From positions 41,748,804 to 41,812,803 of the forward strand of contig CM018683.1 in NCBI GenBank assembly GCA_009363875.1: a DNA stretch of 64,000 nt, written 5' to 3'. The notes beneath the pieces are model-generated. The model was not told the DNA's origin. It did not search any database and saw only the letters and a program-made list of their open reading frames with translations. The DNA comes from Mikania micrantha. Taxonomy: Eukaryota; Streptophyta; Magnoliopsida; Asterales; Asteraceae. How positions within the stretch are numbered: position 1 is the first letter of the stretch; each line of letters opens with the position of its first letter. The position numbers and the translations under genes are program-made. Shown here piece by piece: positions 31,501 through 44,192 of this stretch.

Positions 31501-31834
31501 GGTTATAGAGAATTTAGGTGGACTTAGAGACCTAGATTATTACCATAGGCTCGTATAGTAACACAGAGAGCACCGAACATGTTTAACAAACAAAACTTGT
31601 TTTGAATTAAGCCATGATAATCAGGTGGTACGACTTCCAGTTATGAGTGGCCAACATAACTGGAATTTGCAACACGTGTGCGTTCTAGTTTAATTCAAAG
31701 CGATCAGAACAGTAATAACTATAAGAACGATTAGCTGTTGTAAGATAGGAGGACATGTTATATCATGTTTATGTTGAATATTTTATTCAATATTTATTTC
31801 ATGGTACTGATTTGAGAATTCTGTTTATACAGCG

Positions 31835-32365
31835 ATGGCCGATCAAGGGGAAAGATACATTTACCAGAGATTTCCTTATATGATACTAGACGATACACCG
31901 AGCTCGAGTTCGGGGTCTGATTCCGATCCGTCGGAAGTATCTGCAGCTGCTTCTCAGGCTGATATACCATTATCACAGACACCACCAGCACCATTACCAG
32001 CACCAACACTAGCACCAGCTCCTATGCCATCTCCACCGAGAGCCCCAGCGTGGGATGGACTCAGACGGATGCAAGGTCAAGCTCGCAAGATGACAGGTCT
32101 TCCTCCTAGACATCAGATGGAGTCTAGAGATGAACCCGACACCATACATGAGGTGGGGGAGTCATCCCGTCAGGCCGAGCTGCGGGCCCAGATGCAGCAG
32201 GTCTCCCAGGACTTACAGGCCCTGAGACGGGAGGTACAGAAGCATCATACCCTACTTGAGGATACTCGCTCCACCGTGTTGGAGATACTCACGTCGCACC
32301 TAACTCTAATGGAGCAGGTCAATATGATGGGCCTGGTCCAGAGGCTTATTGTTACATTCTGGTAG
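31835..32365 (+). CDS. Element B accessory ORF, Ser/Pro-rich coiled-coil protein
   Basis: 176 residues from the ATG at 31835. Order: N-terminal YIYQRFPYMILDD motif, a Ser/Asp stretch (about residues 24-45), a Pro/Ala-rich segment (about 48-70), a middle domain with GLRRMQGQARKMTGLPPR, and a coiled coil (about 110-165). It lies 330 bases after the primer site and about 1 kb before gag. Its homologue in element C is a pseudogene. Element A has a protein of similar plan in the same place. Function unknown. The open frame inside an otherwise broken element is notable. Confidence 0.75.
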   Translation: MADQGERYIYQRFPYMILDDTPSSSSGSDSDPSEVSAAASQADIPLSQTPPAPLPAPTLAPAPMPSPPRAPAWDGLRRMQGQARKMTGLPPRHQMESRDEPDTIHEVGESSRQAELRAQMQQVSQDLQALRREVQKHHTLLEDTRSTVLEILTSHLTLMEQVNMMGLVQRLIVTFW

Positions 32366-32865
32366 CAGGTTGCGGTGTTGAGTGCAGGAGTAGAGAGGGT
32401 GAGAGAGTTCTTGGTTTGGCTTGTGATGGCCAATTTTGAGACCAGGATGTTAGTGGTGGGAGTGTTTATGGCAGCAGTAGCCATGTTGTTTTCTTGCTTA
32501 TCGTATTTCCTACGATAAGTATGATGAGGCGGTTCTTTTGGGGATATCATATGTACAGACAGATTGGTTGTTAGTATGTGATGTAGATGGGAAGTTTTGA
32601 TTGTGAAATGTATTCCCGGTAGTTAGTGTTGGTATTATAGTTCTGATAGTCCTTGTAGTAAAACTTTGTGATGTATAAAACTATGGTAGTGTAATAAGAT
32701 GGTTGCTTTTGTATATCTGTATGTGTATGATGTGTGAACTCTGTTTTTCATAACAAACTTGTGAGCACTATAATCAGAACTGTGAGAACATATATGTATG
32801 ATAACTTATCTAACGATCGTAGGAAAACCTAAAATACTTTGTGTGCTATTACCTCTATGGTATGC

Positions 32866-33141
32866 GTGACATCATATCAAAGTCCCTTGTGGCATCATAT
32901 CAAAGTCCCTTGTGGCATCATATCAAAGTCCCTTGTGGCATCATTTCAAAGTCCTGTGTGGCAACATTTCAAAGTCTTGTGTGGCAACATTTCAATTGTC
33001 TGTGTGACAACATATCAAAGTCTCTTGTGGCAGCATATCAAAGTCCCTTGTGGCATCATCTCAAAGTCCCTTGTGGCATCATTTCAAAGTCCTGTGTGGC
33101 AACATTTCAAAGTCCTGTATGGCAACATTTCAAAGTCTTGT
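32866..33141 (+). repeat. 23-bp minisatellite, 12 units
   Basis: Twelve head-to-tail copies of GTGGCATCATATCAAAGTCCCTT with substitutions, between the accessory ORF and gag. Element C lacks an equivalent expansion. ORFs across it are by-products of the repeat. Confidence 0.9.
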
Positions 33142-33379
33142 GTCATATTTTGCCATGTTTTTGAGTTATCAGGACTGAGTATAACTACAAACATTTGGGT
33201 GATTTCTGTGTATTGAAAACATATCAGAACTATATCAATGTAGTTATACTTTGCTTTCTATAATCACACTTCAATATAAATTTCAGTGTAAATGAATACG
33301 ATTGAATTTATGTGATCAAACGGGTTATATCTGTAATGTTCTTGAACTGATCTGAGTTTGTCTGCATGTGGGCAGAACT

Positions 33380-34391
33380 ATGGCTCCAAAAAGAGGTCGA
33401 CCAACTAGGAAGGCTAACAAGAACGCTACTAACTCAGGGCTGAATCAAGGTCCATCAGTACATGTTGAATCAAATCCAGATCCACAGGTTAATCTGGAAA
33501 CAAATACTGCTCCACCAGTGAACCCTGGAGCGAACACTGCTCCACCTGCTGGTGCAGGTGGATTCGAATCAAACGAAGAAATGATAGCACGGATTGTGCG
33601 AGAACAGCTATCTGCTTGTGGTGTCTTGATACCACATCAACCTCATATCACTTCGGGTTCTGGTGGGGATCACAATCACACTGAACATAATGCTACTGGT
33701 GGCAACGCAGAAACTCATAGAACCATTGGCACAACTACAACTACTCCTGATCCACCACGACAGGGATGTACTTATAAGTATTTTGCTTCCTGTAACCCTC
33801 CTAATTTCACTGGGAAGGAAGGAGCGGCTGGATTGTTAAGGTGGATCGAGGAAATGGAAACGAAACTGAAAATCAGCCAGTGTTTAGAGGAGCATAAGGT
33901 GTCTTATGCTGCCTGTTCTTTTAAATAATCAGCTTTGACCTGGTGGAATACCCAGGCAAAAACATTGGGCTCAGCTACAGTCAACTCGATGGGCTGGAAT
34001 GAATTTAAAACTCTGATTAGATCTGAGTACTGCCCACTCACTGAGATTCAAAAACTCCAGGAGGAATTCTGGAATCATTCAATGATCGGGGCTGATTGTT
34101 TAGCATACACTCATCGTTCCACGAACTTACTTGTTTACTTCCCGATATGTTTCCTACAGAAGCAGCGTTAATCGAGAAGTACATTAAGGGTTTGGTTCCC
34201 CAGATTCGGGGAATGGTAACTGCTGCTGAACCCACAACTCTCAAACGTACAATTCTGTTGACCACTAAGCTTACCGATGAGGCGGTAAGGAGTGGTATGT
34301 TGGTAACAAAAACTCAGACAGCCGTGGGCCGTAGTGATGTTGGTACCTCAAACGTTTCTAAAGGTACCAAACGAAAATGGTTCGGAAAAAC
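33380..34391 (+). pseudogene. gag: Element B gag, 5' part
   Basis: The first ATG is at 33380 (MAPKRGRP). The N-terminus has an AT-hook core, PKRGRP, then a low-complexity Asn/Pro linker, then the gag core (GCTYKYFASCNPPNFTGKEG, LTWWNTQ). A TAA at 33926-33928 replaces the residue before SALTWW, and a frameshift follows near 34130. The last frame (to KWFGKT) is cut by element C at 34391 and resumes at 44193. No functional Gag could be made. Confidence 0.88.
34387..34391. repeat. Target-site duplication AAAAC of element C
   Basis: AAAAC at 34387-34391 and 44188-44192. Removing C and one copy joins the B gag frame. Confidence 0.95.
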
Positions 34392-34815
34392 TGTGACAGT
34401 TGCGTACGAAGAATTCGGCATTTATGACGTGAGCACATTTGGTCGTGCTTGAAATTCACGAGGGTTTAGTAACTTTTGTTATTGGGGATTGATAGTATGT
34501 GAAAAATGATGAACGTGGGCGAAAACCGTGCGCAAAACGGAGTTCGTATGCTCCCGGAATCGCGAAACGAAGTTAAAAACCAAAATGGTGACGCAGATGA
34601 CGTGGGGCGGTACGCCCCACCCCAGCCCTCCAGTTGGGGCGATGCGCCCCAGGTCCTATGTCGGCTAAAAGTTGTTTTAAGCGATCAGAACGCACCAGAA
34701 CGTATTTTTTTCTTCCATTTCGACCCCAAGCGACCTTCAGACGCTATTTCTTCCATCTAACACTTCTAATCTTCAACTCAAAGCTCCTTAAACATCCAGA
34801 TCATCCCAGGGATCA

Positions 34816-34825
34816 TATATAAAAG
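34816..34825 (+). promoter_or_regulatory. TATA box of element C
   Basis: TATATAAAAG in the 5' LTR, repeated at 42549-42558 in the 3' LTR. Transcription should start about 30 bases downstream, which would define the U3/R border near 34850. Confidence 0.65.
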
Positions 34826-35421
34826 TCCTGATCGCTGTTTTAACCGCAGAAATTCGTCAGAACAGGTAACGGTTCGTTTTAACCTTCTAGTTTGATTTTG
34901 ATTGATTAGATCTTAATTTTGAACGTAATGAGATAGTTAGGATTGTTGATTATTGCCTAGATGATGGCTAGGATTGATTATAAATGAAGAACACGAAGTT
35001 CTAACGGTTAAATCCTTGTTTTGATCCGTTGTAATGCCCGATTTTCATGGAATCATACCCATGATTATAATGGTTTGAACCATTTGATTATGACAATGTA
35101 GGTGATTAGTTTGATTAATCTTTGAAATGCAAAGGTTAAATATAAGTGTTTCAAACTAATCACAATCATTAACATACTCATTGGAATGATTATCTGATGT
35201 TTGTGATAACAGTCAGATTAGTATGTTAAATCGGGTTATTTCACCTATTCTGATGCTACATTGTGATATTTCATGATATTTGGGTAATCAATAATAAGGA
35301 TTAATCCCTCCTAAGCCATTAAATCATCTAGAAACTGTTTTAGCATTATAATCAACAACATTAACTATTTGGTTAATCTGAGATTATTCTGATTAATCTA
35401 GAGTGTCATCAACTTTGTATT

Positions 35422-35540
35422 AGGAATCTAATGCAATGTAGGTTCCTACATTATCATACATTGTATGATATAACATTAAATTAATTAATTATATAATTAA
35501 TATCGAGTTGATGATTTACTAAGCAATGTCTTTGACATTG
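35422..35540 (+). promoter_or_regulatory. Three leader hairpins in the C 5' LTR
   Basis: AGGAATCT/AGGTTCCT (35422-35429 with 35440-35447, one G-U pair), TATCATACATTGTATGATA (35452-35470), and CAATGTC-TTT-GACATTG (35524-35540), matching those of B. Confidence 0.7.
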
Positions 35541-35659
35541 AACGTTCAGAAGGATCTAATCAGTAAACTAGAACATAAATAACTTATTAAAGATAACTAA
35601 ATGCAGAATCATCTCTGTACTATCAGTTTGGTGATACTCTGCTACCTTTATACTATCAG

Positions 35660-36200
35660 GTGAGTTTCGTACAACCCCTTTTATTTTTAATCTTTTATAA
35701 ACATCGGGGAACATTGTTGAACTTTTAATGAACATATGATATGTATCACTGATATCTGTGTGATTTCATGTGATTGTTGTGACTTTTGTGGGATTTCATG
35801 GGATTTTGCGTGTAGACTGAACTCTATCATGAAATTGAAAGTCCTCATTTTTGAACTGTATCTAGTGAACCCATGTGTGGCCGAACAGAAAACATTGATA
35901 GTACTATTGGTTGACACCCCATTCGCTGGGAGGATTGCATCTCCCCTTGTGTGAATGTTTGTTATCTGTTTCTTGAATTTCTTAATGGTATGATAGACAT
36001 TAAGATAATGAGGCACTAAGATATGTACCGACGGGTAATATCTTGAGACAGACTAGACGTCATAAAGGAACTAGATACGGGTCCCATGGTTATCCGGAAC
36101 TGAACTTTTGAGAACATGCTTATCATATCATATTGTTTTAAATTGAACTGTCGAACTCACCAGCTTTGTGCTGACGTTTCAAACTCAAAACTTTTTGCAG
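35660..36200 (+). other. Predicted LTR-resident intron (C)
   Basis: Donor TATCAG|GTGAGTTTCG at 35660. Acceptor CTTTTTGCAG|G ends at 36200, 541 bp, with CTGAC as a possible branch site about 35 bases before the acceptor. Repeated in the 3' LTR at 43393-43933. Confidence 0.55.
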
Positions 36201-36457
36201 GTAAACAGTAATAGCCGGTGAGGATGCACTTTTGGGATATTTGCACTTGTATAATTAATATTGTAATTAAATAAATATAGCTGTAATGTAATTGTGATTG
36301 CGACATCCTTGTAATGAGTTTACTTTAAGTTAATCTGTGTGCTTATGATATCGGTTCAAGTAAGTCACCCCTCACCTCGGAGACATCACCACTATGCTTC
36401 CGCAACCGGTTCAGTCAGATCATACACGAGGTAACGAGAGGTGGGGGTGTGACAGGG

Positions 36458-36473
36458 TGGTATCAGAGCCACA
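36458..36473 (+). other. Element C primer binding site
   Basis: TGGTATCAGAGCCACA, three bases after the 5' LTR, as in B. Confidence 0.93.
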
Positions 36474-36739
36474 GGTTATAGAGAATTAGGTTGACTTAGA
36501 GACCTAGACTATAACCATAGGCTCGTATAGTGACACTGAGAGCACCGAACATTAATATTGAACAAAACTTGTTTTGAATTAAGCCAGGATAATCAGGTGG
36601 TACAAATTCCAGTCATGAGTGGCCAGCATAACTGAAATTTGCAACACGTGTGCATTCTAGTTTGATTTAATTCAAGCAAAACACTAACAACAGTAATGAC
36701 GAATAGTTGCGTTAAGATAGGAGGACGTCTCATATCATG

Positions 36740-37310
36740 GTTATGTTGAATTTTATTATTCAATATTTATTCCATGATACTGATCAGATATTTTCATACG
36801 TGATAATTGGTGATACTCCTCGCACTAGTTTGAGCTCGGATTTCGATTCATCGGAAGCATCGTTGGCTACTTCCCAGTCTGTACCACATGTACCAGCTAC
36901 GTTATCACCACATGCACTAATTGCTTCACCCGGACATTCTTAAGAACCGGGTAGGAATGCTTATGAAGGGAAGAGGCAGAGTTCATCACTTCAGAGGATT
37001 CAGGCATGTGATGGACTTCGACACATGTGAGTTCAAGCTCTCAAGACTACCGGTCTTCCCCCACGATGACAGCTGACACCGAGAGATGTGCTTAACATTA
37101 CTCATGAGTTGAGAGAATCCTCCTACCAGGCGGAGCTATGAGAACAACTTTGGTAGGTTAGCTAGGATCTACAGACTATACGCTATGAGATACAGCGGTC
37201 CCGTATTATTCTAAAGAACATTGGTATTACCGTATTAGAGATACTTATGTCATACCTGTTTCTTATGAAGCAGGTGAATGTTCTAGATACGGTATCATCT
37301 TTGAATACCC
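36740..37310 (+). pseudogene. Element C accessory ORF, decayed
   Basis: The plus strand still reads the B accessory protein in order: VIIGDTP plus a Ser/Asp stretch, then CDGLRHM, TTGLPPR, HELRESSYQAEL, TVLEILMSYLFLMKQVN. Stops interrupt it (after SPGHS, and within the middle and coiled-coil parts). It shows that the gene was ancestral to B and C. No product is expected. Confidence 0.75.
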
Positions 37311-37812
37311 TGTGTTTTAATGTATGAACTATCTATTAATATCAAACTTGTATGAACTATAACTAGATAATAAAAGAGAACTATGTGAGAACATTACTAT
37401 ATGAGAACATTTATGTACGAGAACATATCTATTGCCGGCATGGCAACGTATTAAAGACTTGTAGGCGAACATTTTTGTGTGTGAGCATTTTTGTGTGAGA
37501 ACTTATCAGTGTCCTGTATGTTAATATAACAAAAACATGGGTAATAACATATTTTTATCACAGTACTGTGAGCTATGTAATATTTTAACATGTTTTTGAA
37601 TTAACAGGACTAAGTATAACTACGAACATTTGTGTGATCTTTGTACTGAAAACATGTCTGAACTATATCGATGTAGTTATACTATATTTATTATAATCAC
37701 CTTTCAACATGAATTTTCAGTATCACTGAATATGATTGAAATTATGTGATCGAACGGGTTATATCCTTATGTTTCTGAATTGACCTGAGTTTGTCTGCAT
37801 ATGGGCAGAACA

Positions 37813-39180
37813 ATGGCTCCTAAAAGAGGTCGACCAGCTAAGAAAGCTACCAAGAACGTTACTAACCCTGAACTGAATCAAGTCCAACCTGTGAACGTGG
37901 AATCAAATCCGGATCCATGTGTCAATTCGGAAACAAACAGGGCTCCACCCGTGAATGTTGAAACGAATACGGTTCCACCTACGGCTGCTAGTGGAGTTGA
38001 ACTAAATGAAGCAATGATAGCTCGAATTGTAAATGAGCAACTGGTGGCAGTTATTCCAGGTATGTTGGCTCAATATCAGCAGAACATAGTTTCTAGCTCA
38101 CGTGGAACCCATATAGAGCGCATCATTATTGACAAGAACACAGAAACTTATACTACCACCAGTATGAATATAACAGCTTTAGATTCTCCACCACATGGAT
38201 GTACATACAACTACTTTAAAACTTATAATCCTCCCGATTTTACTGGAAAGGAAGGAGTTGAGTGGTTGTTAAAATGTATCAAAGAGATGGAAACAAAACT
38301 TCAAATCAGCCAGTGTTTAGAAGAGCACAAAGTAACATATGCTACTTGTTCTCTTAAGGACTCGGCTTTGATATGGTGGAATACCCAAGTAAGATTATTG
38401 GGTACGGCCACTGTTGATGTAATGGGTTGGAAGGAGTTTAAAACTTTGATAATTTCAAAATATTGCCCGGCCATCGAAATCATGAAACTACAAGAAGAGT
38501 TCTTGAATCTTTCAATGATAGGTACGAAGTGTTGGAGATATACGGAACGATTTCATGAACTCACATGTCTATTTCCTGACATGTTTCTTACTGAGCTAGT
38601 TTTAGTATAAAAGTATATTCATGGTTTGGTTCCTCAAATTCGTGAAATGGTAGCTGCTGCAAAAATTACAACTTTAGAACATACCATTATCTTAGCCAAT
38701 AGATACACTGATGAGGCAATAAGAAACGGTACCCTAACAATGATAGATGAGGAAAGTTCTAGCGGTACTAAAATCAAGGCACCTAGTAACACAAGAGGAA
38801 CAAAAAGGAAGAGGTTTCAGAAAAACAAAACCAAAGCTCCGGCTGAGACTAGCCGAAGCAAACAAACTGTGAAAAAGTATGGTACGGCTCTTCCAGAAAG
38901 GAAAGGATATACTGGGTAGGCGCCCAAATGTAATAAGTGTCCTTATCATCACACAGGACTATGTCCTGAATGTATAAACTGTAATCGAATTGGACACTAC
39001 GCCAAATACTGTAACTTCCCTGCTCGTCAATCCAACCAAGAACCACGACAAACTACTCAAGCAAACCGAACGTGTTTCAGGTGTGGAAGTCCCGATCATT
39101 TCATGAGAAACTGTCCAAACAACAGTAACAATAATCAGAGGAATGAAACTAGGAGAAGAGCTTCTTAGATTGGTGCAACG
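37813..39180 (+). pseudogene. gag: Element C gag, decayed
   Basis: Starts MAPKRGRPAKKA at 37813 (an ATG 12 bases earlier is also in frame). AT-hook core PKRGRP, gag core (FTGKEG, LIWWNTQ), a stop near 38608-38610, a second frame piece to a TAG at 38917-38919, then zinc knuckles CINCNRIGHYAKYC and CFRCGSPDHFMRNC, and a further TAG near 39166. Each piece aligns with B. Multiple stops exclude a functional product. Confidence 0.88.
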
Positions 39181-39413
39181 AAGGCAAGGCATGATGCAAA
39201 CATTGTCACTGGTACGTTTCTTCCTAACAATCAATATAATTGCTAATATGGGGATAGATAAGAATTTACCTCCCCAGTATGATCATTTTACTTGCATTAT
39301 CTGCTACGTACTTAGATAAATGGGGTGCCTTAAATTTGTTAATGGTAACTTGATACAAGCTCCTGATCTTCTAGTACTTTTTGAAATGTGAGAACTTTTA
39401 AACTGACTAGGAA
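39181..39413 (+). pseudogene. Element C protease remnant with deletion
   Basis: After VTGTFLPNNQY the frame dissolves into stops. DNA words still recall the B protease as far as the NGKLIKT region, then the sequence jumps to the RT N-terminus. Roughly 380 bases covering the rest of protease and the PR-RT linker are missing relative to B. DTGA is not preserved. Confidence 0.7.
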
Positions 39414-42061
39414 GTGTTACATAAAGGTATTATCAGATCTAGTTTCTCACCCTGTGACATACCAATTCTTTTATTGAAAAAGAAAGATGGTTCATTCAGG
39501 ATGTGCATTGACTACAGAGAACTCAATAAACTGACAATCAAAAATCGTTATCCATTGCCTCGTATAGATGATCTGTTTGATCAACTACAAGGCGCTACTT
39601 GTTTTTCAAAAATCGATTTAAGATCTGAATATCATCAGTTACAAATTCATGATGATGATGTTCCAAAAACTGCTTTCAGAACTCGATACGGACATTACGA
39701 ATTTTTAGTGATGCCATTTGGTTTAACCAATGCGCCAGCAGTTTTCATGGATCTGATGAATCGAGTATGTAGACCTTATCTGGATAAATTTGTGATTGTG
39801 TTTATTGATGATATTCTCATTTATTCCCGAAACCAGCAAGAACATGCTCAACACTTGAAATTAATCTTAGAACTGTTGGCACGTGAAAAATTATATGCCA
39901 AGTTCTCCAAGTGTGAGTTTTGGTTACGAAAAGTTCAATTTCTTGGTCATGTAGTAAATCAAAACGGTATTCAAGTGGATCCCAGTAAGATTCAGGCGGT
40001 GAAACAATGGGAGACACCACGAACCCCGACTGAAATACGCCAATTTTTGGGGTTGGCAGGTTATTATCGCCGGTTTATCAAGAACTTTTCAAAGATAGCC
40101 TTGCCACTGACCACATTGACACAGAAAAATCAACCGTTTATATGGGATTTTCAACCAGAGGAGGCGTTCCAACTGTTGAAACACAAACTCTGCGACGCAC
40201 CTATCTTGGCACTACCGGAAGGTACTGATAACTTCACAGTGTATTGTGATGCTTCCCGTCAAGGTCTTGGGTGTGTTCTAATGCAGAAAGATAAGGTAAT
40301 TGCTTATGCTTCTCGAAAACTGAAAGTTCATGAGAGGAATTATACCACACATGATCTAGAACTTGGTGCAGTAGTGTTTGCACTCAAGATTTGGAGACAT
40401 TATTTATACGTAACTAGGTGTATTATATACACTGATCACAAAAGCCTCCAACACATTCTAGATTAGAAAATGTTGAACATGCGACAGAGGCGATGGGTTG
40501 AACTGTTGAACGATTACGACTGTGAGATTCGTTGTCACCCAGGCAAAGCAAATGTTGTAGCTGATGCTTTAAGTCGCAAGGAACGAGTCAAGCCTTTACG
40601 TGTGAAAGCGTTAGGTATGACTATTCAGACTAGTTTAATTCCTCAAATCAAAGACGCTCAGCAACAAGCTTTACAAGCAACGAACTATTCTGCTGAAGGA
40701 CTGAGAGGATTAGATAAGAAACTTGATACCAAAGACGATGGACTATTGTATTTCAAAGACCGAATGTGGGTTCTCCTATTCGGTAACTCTCGAACGATTA
40801 TCTTGGATGAGGCGCACAAATCCAAGTATTCTATTCATCCAGGTGCTGATAAAATGTATAAAGATCTTAAAGATTTTTACTGGTGGCCTGGAATGAAGAA
40901 ACACATAGCTGAATACGTGGATCGATGTTTAACATGTCTCAAAGTTAAGGCTGAACATCAACGACCTTCTGGGTTATTGCAACAACCTGAGATTCCCATG
41001 TGGAAATGGGATCAGATCTCTATGGATTTCATTACTAAATTACCCAGAACATCACGTAATCATGACTCTATATGGGTTATCGTTGATCGCCTTACGAAAT
41101 CTGCGCATTTCTTACCCATCCGAGAAGATTATTCTATGGATCGACTCGCTAAACTCTATGTTAATGAAATTGTATCTCGACATGGAGTACCGATCTCTAT
41201 CATTTCTGACAGAGATAGTCGATTTATGTCACGATTTTGGCAAACTCTTCAGAATGCTATGGGCACACAAATCAATATGAGCACAGATTATCATCCACAA
41301 ACTGACGGGCAGACTGAACGAACAAATCAAACTCTTAAAGACATGCTCAGAAGCTGTGTGATTGATTTTGGTGGTAGCTGGGATATTCATCTTCCACTTG
41401 TGGAATTTTCCTACAATAACAGCTACCATACCAGTATTCAATGCGCTCCATTCGAAGCACTTTATGGACGGAAGTGTAGATCACCTATCTGTTGGTCAGA
41501 GGTAGGTGAAAGTCAAATCATTGGCCCAGAATTCATTCAGGAAACAACTGATAAGATCGCACTCATTCAAGAACGAATCAAAGCTGCTCGCGATCGTCAA
41601 AAGAGTTATGCTGATAATCGCCGTAGACCACTCGAATTTCAAGTAGGTGATCGACTAATGTTGAAAGTGTCACCTTGGAAAGGCATTTTCAGATTCGGGA
41701 AGCGAGGTAAACTTTCGCCAAGATTTGTAGGGCCATTTAAAATTCTTGAACGAATTGGACCAGTAGCCTACAGACTTGAATTACCTCTTGAACTCAGTAA
41801 CATTCACGATGTCTTTCATGTATCTAATCTGAAGAAATGTTTAACTGATGAACCATTGATCGTACCTCTCGAAGAGATTCATATTGACGAAAAACTTCAG
41901 TTCAGTGAAGAACCAGTAGAGGTAATGGATCGGGAAATGAAAGTGTTAAACGTAGCCGCATACCAATTGTTAAAGTGCGGTGGAACTCGCAACGTGGACC
42001 CGAATATACGTGGGAACGTGAAGATCAAATGAAAGTAAAGTACCCACATCTATTCTCATAA
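39414..42061 (+). pseudogene. pol: Element C pol: RT, RNase H, integrase with stop and frameshift
   Basis: RT with FIDDILIYS and RNase H with YCDAS run to a TAG at 40464-40466 (Gln expected). The frame then continues at 40470 through ADALSR, the integrase zinc region ([13 protein letters not shown]), the DDE core ([17 protein letters not shown]) and the GPFKIL module. A one-base deletion near 41955 shifts the chromodomain-like tail, so the frame closes at 42032, while the original stop would be at 42059-42061. Catalytic residues are kept but the protein is split and has no start. Confidence 0.88.
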
Positions 42062-42086
42062 ACAATTGTCTTCATGTAAGTCTTCA

Positions 42087-42124
42087 CTAAATTTCGGGAC
42101 GAAATTTCTCTAACAGGAGGAGAC
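42087..42124 (+). other. Element C 3' palindrome and polypurine tract
   Basis: The palindrome AAATTTCGGGACGAAATTT is followed by AACAGGAGGAGAC, which directly abuts the 3' LTR. The same order occurs in B and, on the minus strand, in A. Confidence 0.8.
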
Positions 42125-44187
42125 TGTGACAGTTGCGTACGAAGAATTCGGCATTTATGACGTGAGCACATTTGGTCGTGCTTGAAATTCACGAGGGTTT
42201 AGTAACTTTTGTTATTGGGGATTGATAGTATGTGAAAAATGATGAACGTGGCCGAAAACCGTGCGCAAAACGGAGTTCGTATGCTCCCGGAATCGCGAAA
42301 CGAAGCTAAAAACCAAAATGGTGACGCAGATGACGTGGGGCGGTACGCCCCACCCCAGCCCTCCAGTTGGGGCGATGCGCCCCAGGTCCTATGTCTGCTA
42401 AAAGTTGTTTTAAGCGATCAGAACGCACCAGAACGTATTTTTTTCATCCATTTCGACCCCAAGCGACCTTCAGACGCTATTTCTTCCATCTAACACTTCT
42501 AATCTTCAACTCAAAGCTCCTTAAACATCCAGATCATCCCAGGGATCATATATAAAAGTCCTGATCGCTGTTTTAACCGCAGAAATTCGTCAGAACAGGT
42601 AACGGTTCGTTTTAACCTTCTAGTTTGATTTTGATTGATTAGATCTTAATTTTGAACGTAATGAGATAGTTAGGATTGTTGATTATTGCCTAGATGATGG
42701 CTAGGATTGATTATAAATGAAGAACACGAAGTTCTAACGGTTAAATCCTTGTTTTGATCCGTTGTAATGCCCGATTTTCATGAAATCATACCCATGATTA
42801 TAATGGTTTGAACCATTTGATTATGACAATGTAGGTGATTAGTTTGATTAATCTTTGAAATGCAAAGGTTAAATATAAGTGTTTCAAACTAATCACAATC
42901 ATTAACATACTCATTGGAATGATTATCTGATGTTTGTGATAACAGTCAGATTAGTATGTTAAATCGGGTTATTTCACCTATTCTGATGCTACATTGTGAT
43001 ATTTCATGATATTTGGGTAATCAATAATAAGGATTAATCCCTCCTAAGCCATTAAATCATCTAGAAACTGTTTTAGCATTATAATCAACAACATTAACTA
43101 TTTGGTTAATCTGAGATTATTCTGATTAATCTAGAGTGTCATCAACTTTGTATTAGGAATCTAATGCAATGTAGGTTCCTACATTATCATACATTGTATG
43201 ATATAACATTAAATTAATTAATTATATAATTAATATCGAGTTGATGATTTACTAAGCAATGTCTTTGACATTGAACGTTCAGAAGGATCTAATCAGTAAA
43301 CTAGAACATAAATAACTTATTAAAGATAACTAAATGCAGAATCATCTCTGTACTATCAGTTTGGTGATACTCTGCTACCTTTATACTATCAGGTGAGTTT
43401 CGTACAACCCCTTTTATTTTTAATCTTTTATAAACATCGGGGAACATTGTTGAACTTTTAATGAACATATGATATGTATCACTGATATCTGTGTGATTTC
43501 ATGTGATTGTTGTGACTTTTGTGGGATTTCATGGGATTTTGCGTGTAGACTGAACTCTATCATGAAATTGAAAGTCCTCATTTTTGAACTGTATCTAGTG
43601 AACCCATGTGTGGCCGAACAGAAAACATTGATAGTACTATTGGTTGACACCCCATTCGCTGGGAGGATTGCATCTCCCCTTGTGTGAATGTTTGTTATCT
43701 GTTTCTTGAATTTCTTAATGGTATGATAGACATTAAGATAATGAGGCACTAAGATATGTACCGACGGGTAATATCTTGAGACAGACTAGACGTCATAAAG
43801 GAACTAGATACGGGTCCCATGGTTATCCAGAACTGAACTTTTGAGAACATGCTTATCATATCATATTGTTTTAAATTGAACTGTCGAACTCACCAGCTTT
43901 GTGCTGACGTTTCAAACTCAAAACTTTTTGCAGGTAAACAGTAATAGCCGGTGAGGATGCACTTTTGGGATATTTGCACTTGTATAATTAATATTGTAAT
44001 TAAATAAATATAGCTGTAATGTAATTGTGATTGCGACATCCTTGTAATGAGTTTACTTTAAGTTAATCTGTGTGCTTATGATATCGGTTCAAGTAAGTCA
44101 CCCCTCACCTCGGAGACATCACCACTATGCTTCCGCAACCGGTTCAGTCAGATCATACACGAGGTGACGAGAGGTGGGGGTGTGACA
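42125..44187 (+). repeat. Element C 3' LTR
   Basis: 2063 bp, the same length as the 5' LTR. Visible differences include GGCC for GGGC near 42252, one base each near 42305, 42397 and 42447, and GGTGACG for GGTAACG near 44165. Confidence 0.95.
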
Positions 44188-44192
44188 AAAAC

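Larger units (their letters stand above)
34392..36454 (+). repeat. Element C 5' LTR
   Basis: 2063 bp, TGTGACAGTTGCG..GGGTGTGACA. U3 has a GC-rich GGCGGTACGCCCC block and a TATA box (34816-34825). A leader block from about 34915 to 35045 is almost identical to that of B. Confidence 0.95.
34392..44187 (+). mobile_element. Element C: Ty3/gypsy retrotransposon nested in the gag of B
   Basis: 9796 bp with two 2063-bp LTRs that differ at only about seven positions by eye (near 0.3 percent). It is a diverged relative of B. All its genes are broken and the protease is largely deleted, although the LTRs are nearly identical. Confidence 0.95.

Noticed and set aside
32839..33216. Two overlapping plus-strand ORFs of 107 and 125 codons
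   Set aside because: Both run through the 23-bp minisatellite and simply translate it in cycling frames.
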